A stretch of 64,000 nucleotides of DNA. It comes from Streptomyces sp. WM6378 (GTDB taxonomy: Bacteria; Actinomycetota; Actinomycetes; Streptomycetales; Streptomycetaceae). Each line of letters opens with the position of its first letter. The stretch's first letter is position 1. The stretch lies in assembly GCF_001279695.1 (NCBI RefSeq), contig NZ_LGDD01000301.1, forward strand, positions 1 through 64,000. The letters are read 5' to 3'. This document shows, piece after piece, positions 1-8,000 of this stretch. The position numbers and the translations under genes were made by a program. The notes under the pieces were generated by a model, which ran no database searches, was not told the DNA's origin, and saw nothing but the letters and a program-made list of their open reading frames with translations.

Positions 1-2
1 CC

Positions 3-71
3 ATCAAGCGGCAGATGTACGGCCGCGGGTCGTTCCAACTCCTCCGCACCCGCGTCCTGTTGCGATCGTGA
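3..71 (+). mobile_element. 3' end of an ISL3-type transposase gene (cut by window edge)
   Basis: Only the last 22 codons are inside the window, read from base 3 to a TGA at 69-71. They encode IKRQMYGRGSFQLLRTRVLL followed by RS. A basic (I/K)KRQMYGR..F.LLR.RVLL tail is what I know from the C-terminus of ISL3 (IS204/IS1001/IS1165) transposases, which end close to the right inverted repeat of the element. The catalytic DDE residues lie outside the window. The right end of the element should fall between about 72 and 96, because a different reading frame with family-like sequence resumes at 97. I cannot see the left end, so neither the inverted repeat nor the 8-base target duplication can be confirmed. 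Family assignment is from the tail only. Confidence 0.6.
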
Positions 72-96
72 CCGTCCCGAGATTTCGACCAGACCC

Positions 97-492
97 CTGA
101 ACCAGGACACCTACCGTGCCTGGCTGGACCACTGGGCCGTCGGCTTCGTGGTGCTGCACGACGGTCTCCCCGACGGCCCCGCCGAGGCCGAGGCCGCCCT
201 CGTGCGCGGCGGGCGTAGCCGGCTGGAGCCGGTCTGGCACGACGCGCACTGGACGGTCTACCGCGTCCGCGACGCCACCCCGCTCGTCTCGCCACCCGGC
301 ACCCCGCTCTCGGGCGACGACGCCGAGCTGGTCGTGCGGATGGACCGGCCGGGTTCGGCCACCGTGCGGATCGCGTACTCGCCCTGGCTGCGGGCGAAGG
401 GCGCCCGCGTCGAGCGAGCCCCGGACGGCTGGACCCGCCTCACGGTCACAGCGCCCGGCACCTACCGGCTCGGCTCCAACTACCTTTCCTGA
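97..492 (+). pseudogene. C-terminal remnant of a polytopic membrane protein, probably cut by the IS element
   Basis: An open frame with good Streptomyces codon use runs from LNQDTYRAWLDHWAVGFVVL to a stop at 490-492 but has no convincing start. It looks like the extracytoplasmic C-terminal domain of large Streptomyces integral membrane proteins annotated as MFS-like or glycosyltransferase-like. Those end with a beta-rich segment such as ..VRIAYSPWLRA.., then ..TRLTVTAPGTYRLGSNY. The transmembrane part is missing, and transposase sequence sits directly upstream in another frame. The simplest reading is that the ISL3-type element inserted here and removed or separated the 5' part. An internal GTG at 148 could give a 114-residue peptide, but it lacks a ribosome site and would start inside the domain. 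Function of the parent gene is not known to me. Confidence 0.5.
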
Positions 493-561
493 CAAGGGAG
501 TCAGGCCATGATCCGCCGGGCAGCCCGTCGGGCGGCCCCAAGCCGGAACGACGGAAGCACC

Positions 562-660
562 CGCCGCCTCGTCGATGCCCGGGAACTCGATGATCACCAG
601 CGCCTCGGACCACTCGCCCTCCGCCCGACCCGGTCGATCACCCCGGAAGTAAGCGGCGGC
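562..660 (-). pseudogene. Possible DUF1330-family gene scrap
   Basis: On the minus strand about 33 codons read AYFRGDRPGRAEGEWSEALV then IIEFPGIDEAAG. This resembles the middle of small DUF1330 proteins (..RGG..E..EGEW....VVIEFP....A). The frame then runs into sequence that does not fit the family, and there is no start codon or ribosome site in the right place. It is probably a decayed fragment near the IS scar. The match is short and judged by eye. Confidence 0.3.
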
Positions 661-677
661 GAGCGGGGGCACGCGAA

Positions 678-708
678 CGGCCCCGGAGGCGGGAAGCCTC
701 CGGGGCCG
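678..708. terminator. Hairpin terminator after the alcohol dehydrogenase gene
   Basis: A 13-base perfect stem (cggccccggaggc with its complement) closes a 5-base loop (gggaa). It lies 21 bases past the stop codon of the minus-strand dehydrogenase gene, so it is probably its terminator. There is no U-run, which is usual in Streptomyces. Confidence 0.8.
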
Positions 709-729
709 CAGCACCGCGACCGCCGAGGA

Positions 730-1767
730 TCAGATCGTCGCGGCGTCGATCACGAAGCGGTAGCGCACGTCGCTGGCCAGCACCCGCTCGTACGCCTCGT
801 TGATCTGGTCGGCGCGGATCAGCTCGATCTCGGCGCCCAGGCCGTGCTCGGCGCAGAAGTCGAGCATCTCCTGGGTCTCGGCGATGGAGCCGATCATCGA
901 ACCGGCGAGGATCTTGTTGCCGCCGATGAGGCCGAACATGTTGAGCGCGTTCGGCTCCTCGGGGGCGCCCACGTTGACGAACGCGCCGCCCGTCTTCAGG
1001 AGCGAGAGGTACGCGCCCAGGTCCAGCGGCGCGGACACGGTGGAGACGATCAGGTCGAGGGAGCCGGCGAGCTGCTTGAAGGTGTCCTCGTCGCTGGTCG
1101 CGTAGTAGTGGTCGGCGCCCAGCTTGAGGCCGTCCTCCTGCTTGCGCAGCGACTGGCTGAGCACGGTCACCTCGGCGCCGAGCGCGTGCGCGATCTTCAC
1201 GCCCATGTGGCCGAGGCCGCCGAGCCCGAGGATGGCGACCTTCTTGCCGGGGCCGGCCTGCCAGCGCTTGAGCGGCGAGTACAGGGTGATGCCGGCGCAG
1301 AGCAGCGGGGCCGCGACGTCCAGCGGGATGCTGTCGGGGATGCGCAGGGTGTGGTCGGCGTCCACGACGATGTGGGTGGAGTAGCCGCCGTAGGCGGGCT
1401 TGCCGTCCCGGCCGATGGCGTTGTACGTCGAGACGCCGTCCTGGCAGAACTGGTTCTGCCCCGACAGACAGGCCTCGCACTTCCCGCAGGAGTCGACGAA
1501 GCAGCCGACGCCGGCACGGTCGCCGACCTGGAACTTGGTGACGGCGGAGCCGACCTCGGTGATCACGCCGGCGATCTCGTGGCCGGGCACCATCGGGAAG
1601 ATGGCCTGGCCCCAGCCCTCGCGGGCCTGGTGGATGTCGGAGTGGCAGATGCCGGCGTACTTGATCTCGATGAGTACGTCGTTCGGGCCCACCGGACGGC
1701 GCTCGATGGTGGTGCGCTCCAGGGGAGCCTTGGCGGCGGGGGCGGCGTAGGCAGCGACGGTGGTCAT
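730..1767 (-). CDS. Zinc-dependent NAD(P) alcohol dehydrogenase
   Basis: This 345-residue enzyme belongs to the medium-chain dehydrogenase/reductase family, of the cinnamyl-alcohol or AdhA/YahK type, and interconverts alcohols and aldehydes in the cytoplasm. The catalytic zinc ligands are visible as C41 (in AGICHSD) and H63-E64 (in PGHE). The structural zinc site is C94, C97, C100 and C108 ([16 protein letters not shown]). The dinucleotide-binding turn is GLGGLGHMG, near residue 200. Start: ATG preceded by GAGGAGA at good spacing. It is divergent from an XRE-type regulator across 158 bases that contain a perfect 12-base palindrome, so local control by that regulator is likely. The substrate cannot be read from the sequence. 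Confidence 0.93.
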   Translation of the reverse strand: MTTVAAYAAPAAKAPLERTTIERRPVGPNDVLIEIKYAGICHSDIHQAREGWGQAIFPMVPGHEIAGVITEVGSAVTKFQVGDRAGVGCFVDSCGKCEACLSGQNQFCQDGVSTYNAIGRDGKPAYGGYSTHIVVDADHTLRIPDSIPLDVAAPLLCAGITLYSPLKRWQAGPGKKVAILGLGGLGHMGVKIAHALGAEVTVLSQSLRKQEDGLKLGADHYYATSDEDTFKQLAGSLDLIVSTVSAPLDLGAYLSLLKTGGAFVNVGAPEEPNALNMFGLIGGNKILAGSMIGSIAETQEMLDFCAEHGLGAEIELIRADQINEAYERVLASDVRYRFVIDAATI

Positions 1768-1884
1768 GCCGTTCTCCTCAGATCTTTGGGGTACGAGATC
1801 AAGCCTGCATCACTTTCAGCCGGTCACCCAGGCCCCTGTTCTGCCTACGTCCAGCGTGCGTACCACTGACAGGGTCAGGCTCCC

Positions 1885-1896
1885 GGTCGTACGACC
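1885..1896. promoter_or_regulatory. Perfect palindrome GGTCGTACGACC in the divergent promoter region
   Basis: A 12-base perfect palindrome lies 29 bases upstream of the regulator start and about 118 bases upstream of the dehydrogenase start. A second short inverted repeat, CTGACaggGTCAG, ends a few bases before it (1867-1879). Either could be the operator of the XRE regulator. This is inferred from position and symmetry only. Confidence 0.45.
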
Positions 1897-1925
1897 AGGC
1901 CGGTGACCCCGGATACTGGGGTGTC

Positions 1926-2780
1926 ATGGACCAGCGTGCCGAACTCAGCGAATTCCTCCGCTCCCGCCGGGCCCGGCTGAAGCCCGAGGACGTGGGGATG
2001 CCCGACCACGGGCGCCACCGCAGGGTGCCCGGCCTGCGGCGGGAGGAGCTGGCGCAGCTGGCCGGGGTGTCGGTGGCGTACTACACGCGCCTGGAGCAGG
2101 GCAACGCGCAGAACGTGTCGGTGGAGGTCCTGGAGGCGATCGGGCGGGCGCTGCGCCTGAACGACACCGAGCAGAACCACCTGACCCACCTCGCCAAGGG
2201 CAAGGCGAAGAAGAAGCGCGCCTCGGCCGCGCGGGCGCACGAGTTCCGTCCGGCGCTGCAGGAACTGATGGACGCGATGGAGGGGGTGCCCGCGTACCTC
2301 GTCGGGCCGCGTCTGGACATCCTCGGCTGGAACCGGATGGCGGCGGCGCTGCTCGGCGACATGTCCCAACTGCCGCCGCAGGAACGGAACTTGGCGCGCC
2401 ACGTGTTCCTCGACCCGGCGTCGCGTTCGCTGTACGTCGACTGGCACGCCAAGGCGGTCGATGTGGTGAGCGTGCTGCGGCTGTGCGCGGGCTGCTATCC
2501 CGACGATCCTCAACTGACCGCGCTGATCGGCGAGTTGTCGGTCAAGAGCGAGGAGTTCCGCTCGATGTGGGCGGCGCACACGGTCGCCGACAAGGGCCAT
2601 GGCGTGAAGCGGCTGCGCCATCCGGTGGTGGGTGAGCTGACGCTGGCGTACGAGACGCTGAAGCTGCCGGACGCGCACGACCTGTCGCTGGTCACCTTCC
2701 ACGCGGAGCCGGGCTCGAAGTCGGCGGAGTCGCTGCGGCTGCTCGGCAGTTGGAGCGCCGAGCAGCCGGTGCGCACGTAG
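1926..2780 (+). CDS. XRE-family regulator with MmyB-like ligand-binding domain
   Basis: This 284-residue cytoplasmic DNA-binding protein has an N-terminal helix-turn-helix at about residues 30-75 (RRVPGLRREELAQLAGVSVA, then YYTRLEQGN). The C-terminal part, from about residue 105 (YLVGPRLDILGWNRMAAALL), is the MmyB/MLTR-type domain that binds small aromatic or nucleotide-like ligands. This architecture is very common in Streptomyces next to short-chain or zinc dehydrogenases. It is transcribed divergently from the alcohol dehydrogenase, which is its most likely target along with itself. The ATG lacks a strong Shine-Dalgarno; only GGGGTG is present. The inducer is unknown. Confidence 0.9.
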   Translation: MDQRAELSEFLRSRRARLKPEDVGMPDHGRHRRVPGLRREELAQLAGVSVAYYTRLEQGNAQNVSVEVLEAIGRALRLNDTEQNHLTHLAKGKAKKKRASAARAHEFRPALQELMDAMEGVPAYLVGPRLDILGWNRMAAALLGDMSQLPPQERNLARHVFLDPASRSLYVDWHAKAVDVVSVLRLCAGCYPDDPQLTALIGELSVKSEEFRSMWAAHTVADKGHGVKRLRHPVVGELTLAYETLKLPDAHDLSLVTFHAEPGSKSAESLRLLGSWSAEQPVRT

Positions 2781-2788
2781 GGCGGGGA

Positions 2789-4057
2789 TCAGCCGGCGGA
2801 GCCGGCCTTCCACTGGTCCCAGCTCATGTTCCAGCCGTTGAGGCCGTTGTCGGGCTGGATCGTCTTGTCGTGGGAGTTCTTCATGACGACGACGTCGCCG
2901 GTGATCGAGTGGTCGTAGAACCAGGCAGCCATGGTGCTGTCGTCGCCGGCGCCCTTGGTGTCGGACAGGCCGACGCAGCCGTGGCTGGTGTTGGCGCTGC
3001 CGAAGATGGACTTGGCGCCCCAGTAGTTGCCGTGGATGAAGGTGCCGGACGCGGACAGGCGCATGGCGTGCGGGACGTCCTTGATGTCGTACTCGCCCTT
3101 GCCGTCGTCGTCCGTGAAGCCGACGGTCGCACCGTTCATGCGGGTCTCCTTGTACTTCTCGGAGATCACCATCTGGCCGTTGTACGTCGGGTGCTCGGGC
3201 GAGCCCGCGGAGATCGGGATGGTCTTCACGACCTTGCCGTCCTGGGTGACGGTCATGGTGTGGGTGTTCGCGTCGACGGTGGAGACCTGGTTGCGGCCGA
3301 TCTTGAAGGTGACCGTCTTCTCCTGGACGCCGGTGATGCCGTTGGAGCCCTCGACGCCGTCCAGGTCCATCTTCATGGTGACGGTCGAGTTCTCCTTCCA
3401 GTACTCCTGCGGCCGGAAGTCGAGGCGCTGCGAGCCGAACCAGTGCCCGACGACCTCCTGGCCGCTGCTGGACGAGACCGTGATCTTGGCCTGGACGTCC
3501 TTCTTGTTGGTGATCGCCTTGTCGAAGTTGATCGACACGGGCATGCCGACGCCGACGGTGGAGCCGTCCTCGGGCGTGAAGTTGGCTATGAAGCTGTTCT
3601 TCGGGGAGACGGTGGTGAAGGAGGCGTTCTCGTGCGCCTGGCGCCCCTTGGCGTCCGCCGCGGTCGCCGTGATCTTGTAGGTCGCCGAACGCTTCAGGGC
3701 CTTCTCCGGCGCCCAGCTCAGGCCGTCGGCGGATATCTTCCCGGCGACCTTGGCGCCGTCGGCGGACGTCAGCGTCACGTCGGTCAGCTTGCCGTCGGCG
3801 ACGGTGACCTTGGTGTCGCTGTTGATGCCGACGTTGTCGGCACCGTTCTTGGGCGCGATGGTGATCTTGGCGTCCGAGGTGTCCTTCGCGGCCGCCTTGT
3901 CGGCCGCCGCCTGCGCCGAGGACGAGCTGTCGGCCTTGGCGCCCGAGTCGCCGCCACCGTTGCAGGCAGAAAGGACCAGTACGCCGCCGAGCACCGCGCA
4001 CGCCGCCGCGAGACCCTGCTTGCGGCGCTTACTCTCCGTCTTCACACGCTTCTCCAT
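2789..4057 (-). CDS. Lipoprotein L,D-transpeptidase (LdtMt2-like)
   Basis: This protein should form 3-3 cross-links in peptidoglycan on the outside of the membrane. The chosen ATG has a strong GGGGGGACGAGG upstream and gives 422 residues; an ATG at 4081 is an alternative. The signal peptide is basic (KRVKTESKRRKQ), then hydrophobic, ending in the lipobox LSAC with Cys32. An Ala/Ser-rich linker follows, then two Ig-like domains (about 60-150 and 155-255) as in mycobacterial LdtMt2. The YkuD catalytic domain has HGNYW (His342) and the motif SHGCVGLSD (His359, Cys361). The stop lies 8 bases from the convergent regulator gene. Carbapenem-sensitive transpeptidation is family knowledge, not shown here. 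Confidence 0.93.
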   Translation of the reverse strand: MEKRVKTESKRRKQGLAAACAVLGGVLVLSACNGGGDSGAKADSSSSAQAAADKAAAKDTSDAKITIAPKNGADNVGINSDTKVTVADGKLTDVTLTSADGAKVAGKISADGLSWAPEKALKRSATYKITATAADAKGRQAHENASFTTVSPKNSFIANFTPEDGSTVGVGMPVSINFDKAITNKKDVQAKITVSSSSGQEVVGHWFGSQRLDFRPQEYWKENSTVTMKMDLDGVEGSNGITGVQEKTVTFKIGRNQVSTVDANTHTMTVTQDGKVVKTIPISAGSPEHPTYNGQMVISEKYKETRMNGATVGFTDDDGKGEYDIKDVPHAMRLSASGTFIHGNYWGAKSIFGSANTSHGCVGLSDTKGAGDDSTMAAWFYDHSITGDVVVMKNSHDKTIQPDNGLNGWNMSWDQWKAGSAG

Positions 4058-4238
4058 CGTCGCCTCGTCCCCCCAAGTCATCTCGACTAGGACATCAGAC
4101 TGCCCGTCGCAGTTGTGCAGCGGGGGTGAATGTGGGGCACACCACGCACCGGCGGACGGGTCGGGGCGGGACGGTACAAGATCACCAAAAGGTCGTCCCG
4201 GCTTCCCTCGCACCCGCCCGCCCGCCTCTCAGTGGCCG

Positions 4239-4565
4239 TCAGTCCTCGTCATTGCTGTCCTCCTCGTCCAGGTCCCATTCCTCGTCGTCGGGGTCGTAGC
4301 CGACCCGCTCGCTGCTCCACGAGGCCTGGACAAGCTCCGCGCCCGGCAGCGCCTCCACGAGGTCCACGGGGTCCACGAGGTAGGCGAGGGCCTCCGCTGC
4401 GTCTTCCCGCACGGCCGCCTCGGCATGCGCGCGTTCCTCGGCCCGCATCGCCGGGTCCTCGGCGATGCGGACCAGGGCGGCCGCCGCCAGCTGCTCGGCG
4501 TCCTCGATCTCCAGGACCAAATCGACGCGGAGCCGAACAAACCGTGATGTCTCTTCTTCGCTCAT
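4239..4565 (-). CDS. Small acidic protein of unknown function
   Basis: A 108-residue protein without signal peptide or membrane segment. The first 70 residues look helical and charged (MSEEETSRFVRLRVDLVLEI...). The last 20 are extremely acidic (DPDDEEWDLDEEDSNDED). No catalytic motif or domain is recognisable to me. The reading frame has clear Streptomyces third-position GC bias, and small proteins like this occur next to the sortase-substrate and hutH genes in related genomes as I remember them. The start ATG lacks an obvious ribosome site. It is divergent from the LAxTG protein, with 108 bases between. The acidic tail suggests binding to a basic partner, but that is only a guess. Confidence 0.75.
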   Translation of the reverse strand: MSEEETSRFVRLRVDLVLEIEDAEQLAAAALVRIAEDPAMRAEERAHAEAAVREDAAEALAYLVDPVDLVEALPGAELVQASWSSERVGYDPDDEEWDLDEEDSNDED

Positions 4566-4673
4566 GCGAGGGAGCGTAGGGCTCAAGCCATCCTCGACTT
4601 TCCCGCGACCCGCTGCTTTCACTAGCATCAGCGCATCCCGCCAATTCGAGGTACTCGCAAGGGGATCGCTCAC

Positions 4674-4955
4674 TTGTCCGTCGCTCGCCGCCCCCTGCTC
4701 ACCGCCACCGCGGCGGGCACTCTGCTCTGCGCCCTCTGGTTCGTCCCGTCCGCCAACGCGACGGACGAGCAGCACCCTTCGACGCCCCCCGCGCACTCCG
4801 CGTACCGGGCCGCCCCCGCCCCGGCCGAAGGCCCCCTCGCCCTCGCCGACACCGGCGGCGCGAACACCTCCCCCTACCTGGTCGGCGGCACGCTGTTCCT
4901 GGGCCTCGGGGCGGGGTTCGTGACGTACTCGGTCCGTAGATCGCGGGCCTGCTGA
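4674..4955 (+). CDS. Sortase-anchored small surface protein (LAxTG)
   Basis: This 93-residue exported protein starts at TTG, with AAGGGGA 8 bases upstream. A signal peptide ends near ANA (residues 27-29). A short Pro/Ala-rich stalk follows, then the sorting signal LADTGG (LADTG at 57-61), a hydrophobic stretch (about 68-85) and a positive tail SVRRSRAC. LAxTG is the motif used by class E sortases in Streptomyces, so the mature peptide of roughly 30 residues should be linked to the cell wall. Such a short anchored stalk has no obvious activity. The sortase-like gene further right (27031) is of a different class, so the partner enzyme is probably elsewhere. Confidence 0.85.
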   Translation: MSVARRPLLTATAAGTLLCALWFVPSANATDEQHPSTPPAHSAYRAAPAPAEGPLALADTGGANTSPYLVGGTLFLGLGAGFVTYSVRRSRAC

Positions 4956-5006
4956 CCACTCCGCAGGCACCTCAACTGCCGCTGTGCGTAAGTGAGTTGG
5001 GCATAC

Positions 5007-5047
5007 GAAAGGGCCGCCCGGGATGTGCCATCCCGGGCGGCCCTTTC
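5007..5047. terminator. Perfect bidirectional terminator
   Basis: A 17-base perfect stem (gaaagggccgcccggga and its complement) closes a 7-base loop. A-rich sequence lies on the left arm and T-rich sequence on the right. It sits between the convergent sortase-substrate gene and hutH and should stop transcription from both sides. Confidence 0.92.
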
Positions 5048-5059
5048 CGTACGGGCGGG

Positions 5060-6607
5060 TCAGGCGAGCGGGCCCGTCACCGGCTCCACGGCGGCGACCA
5101 GCTTGCCTTCGCGCACGAAGGCGTCCGCGGCGGCCAGGTCGGGGGCGAGGAAGCGGTCCGGGCCGGGGCCCTGGACGCCGGCCGCGCGGGCCGCGGCGAT
5201 GACGGCCTGCGAGGCGGGCGCCGGGGTGAGGCCCTTGCGCAGCTCGATGCCGCGGGTCGCCGCGTACATCTCGACGGCGATGATGCGGGTCAGGTTGTCG
5301 ACGGAGGTGCGCAGCTTGCGCGCGGCCGACCAGCCCATGGAGACGTGGTCCTCCTGCATGGCGGAGGACGGGATGGAGTCGGCGGAGGCGGGCACCGCGA
5401 GCCGCTTCATCTCGCTGACCAGGGCGGCCTGCGTGTACTGGGCGATCATGAGGCCCGAGTCGACACCGGCGTCGTCCGCGAGGAACGGCGGAAGGCCGTG
5501 GCTGCGGTTCTTGTCGAGGAGCCGGTCGGTGCGGCGCTCGGCGATGGAGCCGAGGTCTGCGGCGGCGATGGCGAGGAAGTCCAGGACGTAGGCGACCGGG
5601 GCGCCGTGGAAGTTGCCGTTGGACTCGACGCGGCCGTCGGGCAGCACCACCGGGTTGTCGACGGCGGAGGCCAGCTCGCGCTCGGCGACGGTCAGGGCGT
5701 ACGCGATGGTGTCGCGGCCGGCGCCGTTGACCTGCGGGGCACAGCGCACCGAGTACGCGTCCTGGACGCGGGGCGCCTCTTCCTCCTGGAAGTGGCCGGT
5801 CAGGCCCGAACCCTTCAGCACGGCCAGCATGTTGGCGGCCGACGCGCCCTGGCCCGGGTGCGGGCGGATGGCGTGCAGTTCGGGGGCGAGCACCTTGTCG
5901 GTGCCGAGCAGCGCTTCGAGGGACAGGGCCGCGGTGATGTCGGCGGAGGTGTAGAGCTTCTTCAGGTCGGCGATGGCCATGCACAGCATGCCGAGCATGC
6001 CGTCGGTGCCGTTGAGGAGGGCGAGGCCCTCCTTCTCGCGCAGCTCGACGGGTTCGATGCCGGCCGCGGCGAGCAGCTCGCCTGCGGGCTTCACGACGCC
6101 GTCGGGGCCCTCGGCGTCACCCTCGCCCATCAGCGTCAGGGCGCAGTGCGAGAGCGGCGCGAGGTCGCCGGAGCAGCCGAGCGAGCCGTACTCGTGGACG
6201 ACCGGGGTGATGCCCGCGTTGAGCACGTCGGCCATGGTCTGGGCGACGGAGGGGCGCACGCCGGTGTGCCCGGAGGCGACGGTCTTCAGGCGCAGGAACA
6301 TGAGCGCACGGACGACCTCGCGCTCCACCCGCGGGCCCATGCCGGCGGCATGCGAGCGCACGATGTTGCGCTGCAGCTGGGCGCGGAGCTCGGGGCTGAT
6401 GTGCCGGGAGGCGAGGGCACCGAAGCCGGTGGAGACGCCGTACACCGGCTCCGGCTTGGCGGCCAGCGCGTCGACGATCTCGCGCGCCTTGGCCAGCGCG
6501 TCGAGCGCCCCGGCGGAGAGCTCGACCTTCGCGTTGCCGCGGGCCACGGCGATGACGTCCTCGGGGGTGGTCCCGGAGGTCCCCACCACGACAGTGTGCA
6601 TATCCAT
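5060..6607 (-). CDS. hutH: Histidine ammonia-lyase
   Basis: HutH deaminates L-histidine to urocanate, the first step of histidine breakdown. The 515-residue sequence matches the Streptomyces enzyme closely in feel. The self-made MIO cofactor comes from C145-S146-G147 (in GSLGCSGDLAPLSH), where most bacteria have Ala-Ser-Gly; the Cys form is typical of streptomycetes. Other conserved blocks are YGVSTGFGALA, GRVESNGNFHG, and VSMGWSAARKL near the end. I chose the ATG giving MDMHTVVVG because a GTGACA-N17-TAGGGT promoter ends 7 bases before it. The gene would then be leaderless; a GTG 9 bases earlier would overlap the -10. No other hut gene is next to it, as in other streptomycetes where hut genes are scattered. 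Confidence 0.96.
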   Translation of the reverse strand: MDMHTVVVGTSGTTPEDVIAVARGNAKVELSAGALDALAKAREIVDALAAKPEPVYGVSTGFGALASRHISPELRAQLQRNIVRSHAAGMGPRVEREVVRALMFLRLKTVASGHTGVRPSVAQTMADVLNAGITPVVHEYGSLGCSGDLAPLSHCALTLMGEGDAEGPDGVVKPAGELLAAAGIEPVELREKEGLALLNGTDGMLGMLCMAIADLKKLYTSADITAALSLEALLGTDKVLAPELHAIRPHPGQGASAANMLAVLKGSGLTGHFQEEEAPRVQDAYSVRCAPQVNGAGRDTIAYALTVAERELASAVDNPVVLPDGRVESNGNFHGAPVAYVLDFLAIAAADLGSIAERRTDRLLDKNRSHGLPPFLADDAGVDSGLMIAQYTQAALVSEMKRLAVPASADSIPSSAMQEDHVSMGWSAARKLRTSVDNLTRIIAVEMYAATRGIELRKGLTPAPASQAVIAAARAAGVQGPGPDRFLAPDLAAADAFVREGKLVAAVEPVTGPLA

Positions 6608-6614
6608 ATTCAGC

Positions 6615-6643
6615 ACCCTACGGATTGAATCCCGTCATGTCAC
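6615..6643 (-). promoter_or_regulatory. hutH promoter with palindrome in the spacer
   Basis: Minus strand: -35 GTGACA, 17-base spacer, -10 TAGGGT, then 7 bases to the hutH ATG. The spacer contains the perfect inverted repeat GGATTgAATCC (6622-6632). A repressor bound there would cover both hexamers. Histidine or urocanate control of hutH is known in streptomycetes; this operator is inferred. Confidence 0.6.
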
Positions 6644-6724
6644 TAGCAGAGGAGAGGGTGGGTCCTTACTGGATCGAACAGTTCCGGGCGCCCGTGCGGC
6701 GCCGGGTGCGAACAGTCCCCTTTC

Positions 6725-6755
6725 AGGGGCGCGGGGAACTGCGCGACCAGCCACG
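6725..6755 (-). repeat. Dispersed 31-base intergenic repeat, inverted copy
   Basis: These 31 bases (aggggcgcggggaactgcgcg, then accagccacg) are the exact reverse complement of 13077-13107. The element is one I know to be scattered between genes in many Streptomyces genomes. Here it lies in the 184-base gap between hutH and the GGDEF gene. Function is unknown. Confidence 0.8.
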
Positions 6756-6791
6756 GACGGCCCGCACCCGACCACCCACACGCGGAAGCGC

Positions 6792-7925
6792 TCAGCTCCG
6801 CCCCCGGAACCTCCGCCGGTCATGCGGAGCGGCAGGCGGCGCGTCGGCGAGGCGCAGGACCGCTCCGTCCCGCCCCGCCACCACCGGCTTCGCCGACTTC
6901 GCGCCCTTCGCCCGGTACTGAGCCGCGTCGGCGAGGCGGAACAGTCGGCGGGCCGAGCGCACCGGGCCGATGGGGTCGCCCGTCGATGCCACCCCGCACG
7001 CAACCCCCTCCCCCAGCTCCAACTCCCCCGCACGCAGGCAGAGTTCCTCCCCCACGGCCACGACCTCATCGGCGGAGGGCCCCACGGACAGCAGACAGAA
7101 CTCGTCCCCGCCCAACCGCGCGGCCAGCGCGCCCGGAAGCATCGCCCCGCACAGGGAAAGCACCGATCCGAAGCGCTCCAGGAGCCGGTCGCCCACCGCG
7201 TGGCCCAGCGTGTCGTTGACCCGCTTGAGCCCGTTCAGGTCGCAGACCACGAGGCTGACGACCGAGCCGTCCGTCCGGTGCCGCTCGACGGCCCGGTCCA
7301 GCCGCATGTCGACCGCCCGGCGGTTGGCGAGCCCGGTGAGCGGGTCGGTGAAGGCCAGCCGGCGCACCTCTTCGAGGCGCTCGGTCTGGGCGATCCCGGC
7401 CGCCGCGACGGAGGCGATGACCGTGGCGAAGTCCGCGTCGGCCGCGCCGAAGACGGGCGCCCCGACGGGCCGGGCCACATACAGCTCGCCCCAGGCCCGC
7501 CCGTGCAGCACGATCGGGGCGACCACGCAGCAGCCCCGGCCGCGCCTGCGCAGCGCGGTGACCCTCTCATGGCAGTACCCCGCCCGGCCCTCGGGCGGCG
7601 CGGCGGCCGTCTCGACCCAGGCGTCGGGCTCGCCACCGCCCGCCCACCGCTCGTGCAGGAACTCGGTGATCTCGGGGAACTGGTGCACCGGATACGTCTC
7701 GTCCTCGGGGAACTCCTCCTCCCCGTCGGCCCGTTCGCCCTCGTTCACCAGCACGCGAAGGCGACCCAGCTCACGCTCCCACACCGAGAGCGCGGCGAAG
7801 TTCCCGCCGAGCGCGTCCCGCGCGCCGAGCGCCGCCGCACGCCAGGCCTCGCGCCGCGTGTGCGTCGCGGCCATGGCCTGCGCCAGCGAAACCACGGCCC
7901 GCAGCCGGGCATCCTCTCCACCCAT
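6792..7925 (-). CDS. GAF-GGDEF diguanylate cyclase
   Basis: This 377-residue soluble protein should make cyclic di-GMP from two GTP. An N-terminal GAF-like sensor domain (about 20-170) precedes a GGDEF domain (about 200-350). The latter has LTGLANRRAVD at its start and the intact active-site loop RLGGDEFCLL. There are no membrane segments. From gene order I think it corresponds to the streptomycete protein called CdgE, but I am not sure of that name. The ATG at 7925 has GGAGG only one base upstream, so a downstream GTG could be the true start. c-di-GMP in Streptomyces acts on BldD and sporulation. The adenylate cyclase gene is two genes upstream, so two second-messenger enzymes sit within 3 kb. 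Confidence 0.9.
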   Translation of the reverse strand: MGGEDARLRAVVSLAQAMAATHTRREAWRAAALGARDALGGNFAALSVWERELGRLRVLVNEGERADGEEEFPEDETYPVHQFPEITEFLHERWAGGGEPDAWVETAAAPPEGRAGYCHERVTALRRRGRGCCVVAPIVLHGRAWGELYVARPVGAPVFGAADADFATVIASVAAAGIAQTERLEEVRRLAFTDPLTGLANRRAVDMRLDRAVERHRTDGSVVSLVVCDLNGLKRVNDTLGHAVGDRLLERFGSVLSLCGAMLPGALAARLGGDEFCLLSVGPSADEVVAVGEELCLRAGELELGEGVACGVASTGDPIGPVRSARRLFRLADAAQYRAKGAKSAKPVVAGRDGAVLRLADAPPAAPHDRRRFRGRS

Positions 7926-8000
7926 TCCTCCAGCTTAGGGAGGTTTGGGAGGTTTTGACCCTTGAGGTGTCGCCTCACACCCGCCGCGGCGCACCCAGGA

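Noticed and set aside
508..1869. 453-residue plus-strand open frame opposite the alcohol dehydrogenase
   Set aside because: It is a GC-rich antisense shadow: low-complexity Gly/Val/Asp/Arg product, no family pattern, and the minus strand carries a complete dehydrogenase with a ribosome site.
1875..4001. 708-residue minus-strand frame over the XRE regulator and transpeptidase genes
   Set aside because: Out of frame to both; Arg/Gln/His-rich shadow product.
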